The position numbers were made by a program, and so were the translations under genes. From NCBI GenBank assembly GCA_036320915.1, contig JAXBDG010000013.1:186001-250000 (forward strand): a DNA stretch of 64,000 nt, read 5' to 3'. Source of the DNA: Linnemannia elongata (taxonomy: Eukaryota; Mortierellomycota; Mortierellomycetes; Mortierellales; Mortierellaceae). The notes beneath the pieces are model-generated. The model made no database searches, was not told where the DNA came from, and was given only the letters and a program-made list of their open reading frames with translations. Numbering within the stretch: the first letter of the stretch is position 1; the number at the start of each line of letters is the position of its first letter. Of the stretch, positions 59,987-64,000 are shown one piece after another.

Positions 59987-60611
59987 ATGACAGTAACAGA
60001 AATCCCATCAGCACCACCATGCTTCTTCTATGGGTCTCTCATGAACGAAAAAGTCCTCAACGCCGTCACCCGCCCAGGTCCTGACTCCAACACCCTCTTT
60101 GCGGTCAATGCCACCGTCCAGGTACCCAGCCTCTCCCTCTCTCTTTCTAAGCCAGTCTCTATTTCCCCACATACACACACTAACCAACTTTTTTTTTTAA
60201 ATATCATAGGGCTACACGAGGTTCACATACCACAACCAACCCTACCCTGGAATGATCCCTTCCAAAAACCCCCTCGAAACCGTCTCTGGCCTCCTTGTAT
60301 TCGGCCACACCCCACTAGAACTCCACAGACTCGACGAATTCGAAGGACCCGAATACCCACGTTCCACTATCCCAGTCCGCCTGTCCTCCTCAGTTCCTTC
60401 CACCTACACGATCGATGGCCGGGTAGAAGGGTACAAGGAAGGCGAGATGGTGGACGCGTATGTGTACCTGTTCAGTGGACCAATGGAGCATTTGGATCTG
60501 GAACGGCCTTGGGACTACGAAAAGTTTAAACGGGAGCATGTGAAGGATTGGATGACGGTCGATGCGACATTTCAGAGTATGGTTGAGCGGTCTGAGAAGG
60601 CCATGATGTAG
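59987..60611 (+). CDS. AIG2-like gamma-glutamylcyclotransferase-fold protein
   Basis: Exons 59987-60121 and 60210-60611 join in phase 0 (GTACCC donor, CATAG acceptor) and give 178 residues, typical for the AIG2-like group. The fold's signature is complete: FFYGSLMNEKVL at the N-terminus (the substrate-binding YGSL loop), GYTRFTYHNQPYPGMIP, VSGLLVFGHTPLELHRLDEF and then EGPEYPR, where the Glu in DEFEG is the expected catalytic acid. A later VDAYVYLF strand also fits. Members act on gamma-glutamyl or other amide-linked compounds, but most AIG2-like proteins have no proven substrate, so the activity is inferred from the fold only. It is convergent with the RING gene, 328 bp apart. Confidence 0.87.
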
Positions 60612-60939
60612 CTTTTGGAGGAATCAGAGAAGTCAATATAGGGGAGGAGGGTGGCATGACAAATATATCTGTTTGGATTCTCAATTGTTGTTGTGTTTTT
60701 TTATTGTGAGAAAAGTGAGAATGTACAAGGGAGTAGAAAAGAAATGTGCAAAGTACTAATGTTACAAACTATGAACAGGAAGAGAGTGGGTTGTGCATGG
60801 TACAATTGGTGTGTTTTTTTGATGTTGAAAGCAAAAAGTGGAAGAACAGGAAGAGAGAGAACCAAAAGAAATATAAAAGAAATTCCTGATGATGCCTAAC
60901 AAAGTCCTTGTTTGTGTTTTTATGTGAGAAGACCAAAGG
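60612..60939. other. Convergent spacer
   Basis: AT- and GA-rich 3' flanks between the AIG2-like and RING-H2 genes. Nothing further is seen. Confidence 0.6.
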
Positions 60940-63810
60940 TTACTCCTCGGAGGTGGAAGGGTTGACGCTGACTTCGGGCACGGGCGTCTCAGTCACGACT
61001 GCAGCTGTTCGGCACACGGGGCACTTGTTTGCTCCGGTAGTAAGCCACTATCAAGTTTCAAGAAAAAAGGAGATAATAAAATACGTTTTGCATGGTTAGT
61101 TTCTAATTGATTTTTCGTTTCACATGATAAAAGAACGTCATGATCGCTGCTCAAATAAGCCCAAAAAAATAAGAACATACCTTGTCAATGCACTCTTGGT
61201 GAAATCCGTGGTTGCACTTGAGTGCGCGCATGTCCTCGCCTTCTTCGTATTCAGACATGCAGACAAGGCACTTGGAGCCGTCGCCTAGCGTAGTGACATT
61301 GCGCATTCCCTGGAGCGCCTGTTCAAATCGTCCGACTGCGAATCCTGCATTGTCAATGGCCTCCTGTGTCGTCGTGATGGGTCGGGCTGGTCCTATCATG
61401 TTGGCAAGCATCCAAAGGTCGTCGTAGGTGGATCCGCCTTCGCCTTCGCCGCCTGCTCCCATCATACTGTTCAGATCTAATATACATCAACAAGAAAGAG
61501 TAATATACGTTAGTGTAACCGTTCTTTGCGTCAGTTCTTCGCCATGATCCGACAACAGACATATTCCCGTAAAAATAACTTACATGCTCCAGAAAGGGTC
61601 AAGATTACCCATGGGGCGCGCTGACGGGCTCGGTTCCTGGCAGACTCGGGATCATCGTTTCCTGGAGCAGCAGCATCATTCGACTCGGGGTCGTCCAGGC
61701 CTTCTGGTGGGCTCAAGAACATGACAAAGGTCTCGCTCACTCCTTCGCCAGGGGCAGGAGGACCTGGTGGACTTTCATGGCCCTCCGTACCGGCTTGCTC
61801 CTCTCCAGTTGCAGCTGTAGTTGCAGTGGCTCCTGTAGGTGTTCCTGTTGGACGAGGGTGGCGAACACCATGACCGAGTTGAATGAGTCGGATGGTGGTG
61901 TTGGGTCGTCTGAGGCGAGGGGTAGCACCAGCATCAGTGGATGGTTCAGCCAACGGGTCCGTTCCAAGAACAGGTCCTGCCGTCGTGGTATCAGGGTGGG
62001 CATGCTGTTGGGCGCCATCGACACCAGCAGTAGCAGTATCCGCAGGTCGGTCTGCTCCCTCGGTTTGATCCGGATCAGCTTCGTTCGGGTTTCGAGACAT
62101 CCGACTGATTTCAGCCAAAAGTTGGATGAAAAGTGGGATCTGGTGGGCAAACCGGTCACCGGGTCTCTCAGCTCGTGGAGCACTAGTGTCTGAATCTGTT
62201 CCTGCGGTTCCTTCAGCGCCAATCTCTGGGTTGGCAGGTCGTTCCTCGTCAGTCAAGTCATTAGTGGGTTGATAGCCAAAGAGTCCACGCATACTTGAAG
62301 ATCGAATTCGGGTTCTGCCCAAGGGTGAAATGCCGGGCCGTCTGGTTGTTCCTGTCGACGAACCCTCATCCTGCTGACCATCCGCTGAAGCTGTAGCGGT
62401 ATCCCCTGTAGTAGCAGTAGGGGCAGGAGGTGTCACGCTTGCAGTTGCAGCCGACTCATGAAGGGACATCATAATTTGAGCAAAGATTTCAGGGCCTGGG
62501 AAGCGTCGACCGTGTGTATGGTTATGGGCATGGGTATGGGTTTGGGTTTGGGTGTGAGTATGGGCACGGCGAGGCTGCGCTGAGGGGGGAGCAGAGGGTT
62601 GTTGCTGGTCACGATCCATTGCTACATCGTGGTCCATGTCGTCATCGTCGTCCGAGTCTGGGCGTATCGGAAAGAGATTGGAAGAAATTGAAGTGTCCCC
62701 TCGAGGGTTATCAAGGCCTGAAAGGAGCAAATTGTCGTCAGAGCCCGTTGCTGTTGTTGACGTGCTTGACGCCGAGGAGGCAAAATGTTCTTGCGAGACG
62801 GCCGCTGTAGCTGATCTTGTACGAGGTCCAGACTCTCTTACTGGTGCAGCAGTAAATGTCGTAGGAGTAGTTGTAGTTGCTTGTGCTTCTGCTGCTGCTG
62901 CGTCTAGTCCAGACTGAGAGGACAAGGAGGATTGGGAAAGGGCAGAAGGTCGCATGACGGGACGAGTTTGAGATTGGGGTGGTGGCTGATAATGCTGTGC
63001 AGTGACGCCAACGGATTCGGGGTCAATATCCATGTACTCGATAGGTTGGTTTGCCGTGCTTGAAGCAGGAGGGAAGACAGGTGGACTGACAGCAGCGAAG
63101 CTGGAGGCTCTGCTCGAGCTCCGAGTACTTCGGATCGACTGCTCGTCCTGCATGCGCTGGACTCGAGAGAGGCCTCGGGGGGTTCGACCAGAAGAGGAGG
63201 CACCAGGACTGGAATACGGAGAAGCCTGAAGAGCAGCAGGCGATCGATTCGAGGACCGAGTATTCACACCAGGACTTGCTGCGCCAGACCGAGAGGGAGG
63301 CCTCTCTGGCCAGGAGGCAGAGTTGGAAGGACCAGGGGAGTCTGTCGTGCCTCTGCCACCGCTACTACTGCTTCCATTGCTGTTGTTGTTAGACTCGGGG
63401 CTAGCGTCGTTGTTGTTGTTACTATTGTTGTTGGAGGAAGAGTTTCTTGAGAGGAGTGGGTAAAAGTTTGAGAAGAGGTTGTTTCTGCGTCGACGTTCTT
63501 CAGTCGAGCGAAGGACTCTTGACGACGAAGCCTGTTGCTGCTGTGGTTGCATGAGTGGAGGATGCGAGTTGTTGTTTGAGTCTGGTTGACCCGTTGCAAT
63601 GGATGTATGTTGGTTGTGGTTATTGTTGTTGCAGATGTTGTGATTGTTGCCGTCGTTGTTGTTGCTGTCGTTGTTGTTATGGATGTGGGTAGATGTGGAT
63701 GCAGAGTCAGAAGATGTAGAAGGGAAAGAAGAAGATGTCCGACGGTTGTTCCTCTGGTGTGAGGAATTGGAAGAAGAGGAGGAAGAAGAGGAAGAAAGTG
63801 ACTGACCCAT
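60940..63810 (-). CDS. RING-H2 protein, probable E3 ubiquitin ligase
   Basis: Exons 63810-61584, 61476-61181 and 61047-60940 give 876 residues. The C-terminal RING-H2 finger (about 812-855) is canonical C3H2C3: CLVC, then 14 residues to CNHGFHQEC, then WLTTGANKCPVC, split by intron 2 just after ECIDK. Upstream of it lie YDDLWMLANMIGP and FAVGRFEQALQGM helices, as in RNF-type and yeast RING-H2 ligases. The long N-terminal region is disordered: Ser and Asn runs (including many consecutive Asn), Gln runs, a His/Thr alternation (HTHTQTQTHTHAHNHTHG) and acidic patches (DSDDDDDMDHD). MGQSLS at the N-terminus is a plausible N-myristoylation site. No transmembrane segment is evident. The substrate is unknown. 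The gene runs to within 190 bases of the window end. Confidence 0.88.
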
Positions 63811-64000
63811 GGTCGTGTCCTTTTTTTTGTGTTTGTCGACTGGGACTGGTGAATGTGAAATGTGAAAGTAGAAAGAGGAAGGAGAAGGGGTGGCTGAAAT
63901 GAAAAAGGAGCAAATGAATGCAATAGCAAAGTATAAAAAGGGCTGAAGGAAGGAAGGAAGGAAGGAAGCAAAAGATCGAGGGGAGGGGGAGGCGAAGGAG
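63811..64000 (-). promoter_or_regulatory. 5' flank of the RING-H2 gene
   Basis: Upstream sequence of the minus-strand gene, CT-rich on its coding strand, with a GAAG tetranucleotide run (about 63945-63967). It is cut by the window edge. Confidence 0.5.

Overview
The window looks like nuclear DNA of an early-diverging filamentous fungus, most likely Mucoromycota/Mortierellomycota (Mortierella-like); this placement is inferred, since no rRNA is present. The fungal signs are many short introns (mostly about 60-270 nt) with GTRNGT-type donors and acceptors that very often end in ATAG, CT-rich leaders before start codons, a fungal-type HIS3, a YSC84/LSB3-type SYLF-SH3 protein, a KRE9/KNH1-type GPI protein and an RTC4 domain. 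They coexist with a CDK5RAP1/MiaB-type methylthiotransferase and a BCL7-type SWI/SNF subunit, which baker's yeast lacks but basal fungi can keep. All multi-exon models were joined by hand from splice sites, reading phase and family fit; no transcript evidence was available.

Layout. 1-6.1 kb: gene-poor, with a diverged tandem duplication and homopolymer tracts. 6.1-18.5 kb: a compact gene block with 4-hydroxyphenylpyruvate dioxygenase (+), a mitochondrial DEAD-box-type helicase (-) divergent from a U1A/U2B''-type snRNP protein (+), a CDK5RAP1-like enzyme (-) divergent from a 67-residue unknown (+), a UPF0390/DUF2462 basic protein (+) and a KRE9-like GPI protein (-). 18.5-22.7 kb: no supportable gene. 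22.7-35.1 kb: a second dense block with a four-CBS protein (-), SPC25 (-) divergent from a mitochondrial unknown (+), a BCL7-like protein (-) divergent from HIS3 (+), and a YSC84/LSB3-like protein (-). 36-47.3 kb: two large Ser/Gln-rich proteins of unknown function transcribed divergently from a 3.4-kb spacer; the first has a proposed 1.66-kb first intron. 47.7-51.9 kb: a 1,311-residue RTC4-domain protein. 53.6-54.8 kb: an F-box-like protein with eleven 28-residue leucine-rich repeats. 54.8-60 kb: gene-poor. 60-63.8 kb: an AIG2-like gamma-glutamylcyclotransferase-fold protein (+) convergent with a RING-H2 protein (-).

The genes are mostly unrelated housekeeping functions (tyrosine and histidine metabolism, splicing, tRNA modification, kinetochore, chromatin, endocytosis, ubiquitination). 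I see no biosynthetic cluster, CRISPR array, intact transposon or tRNA. The most interesting points are a candidate 24-nt cassette exon that would duplicate the last RRM1 strand of the snRNP protein, the fungal BCL7-type gene, PCNA-box-like motifs in the RTC4 protein, the oversized intron, a Gcn4-type site before HIS3, and a roughly 79-bp MITE-like inverted repeat.
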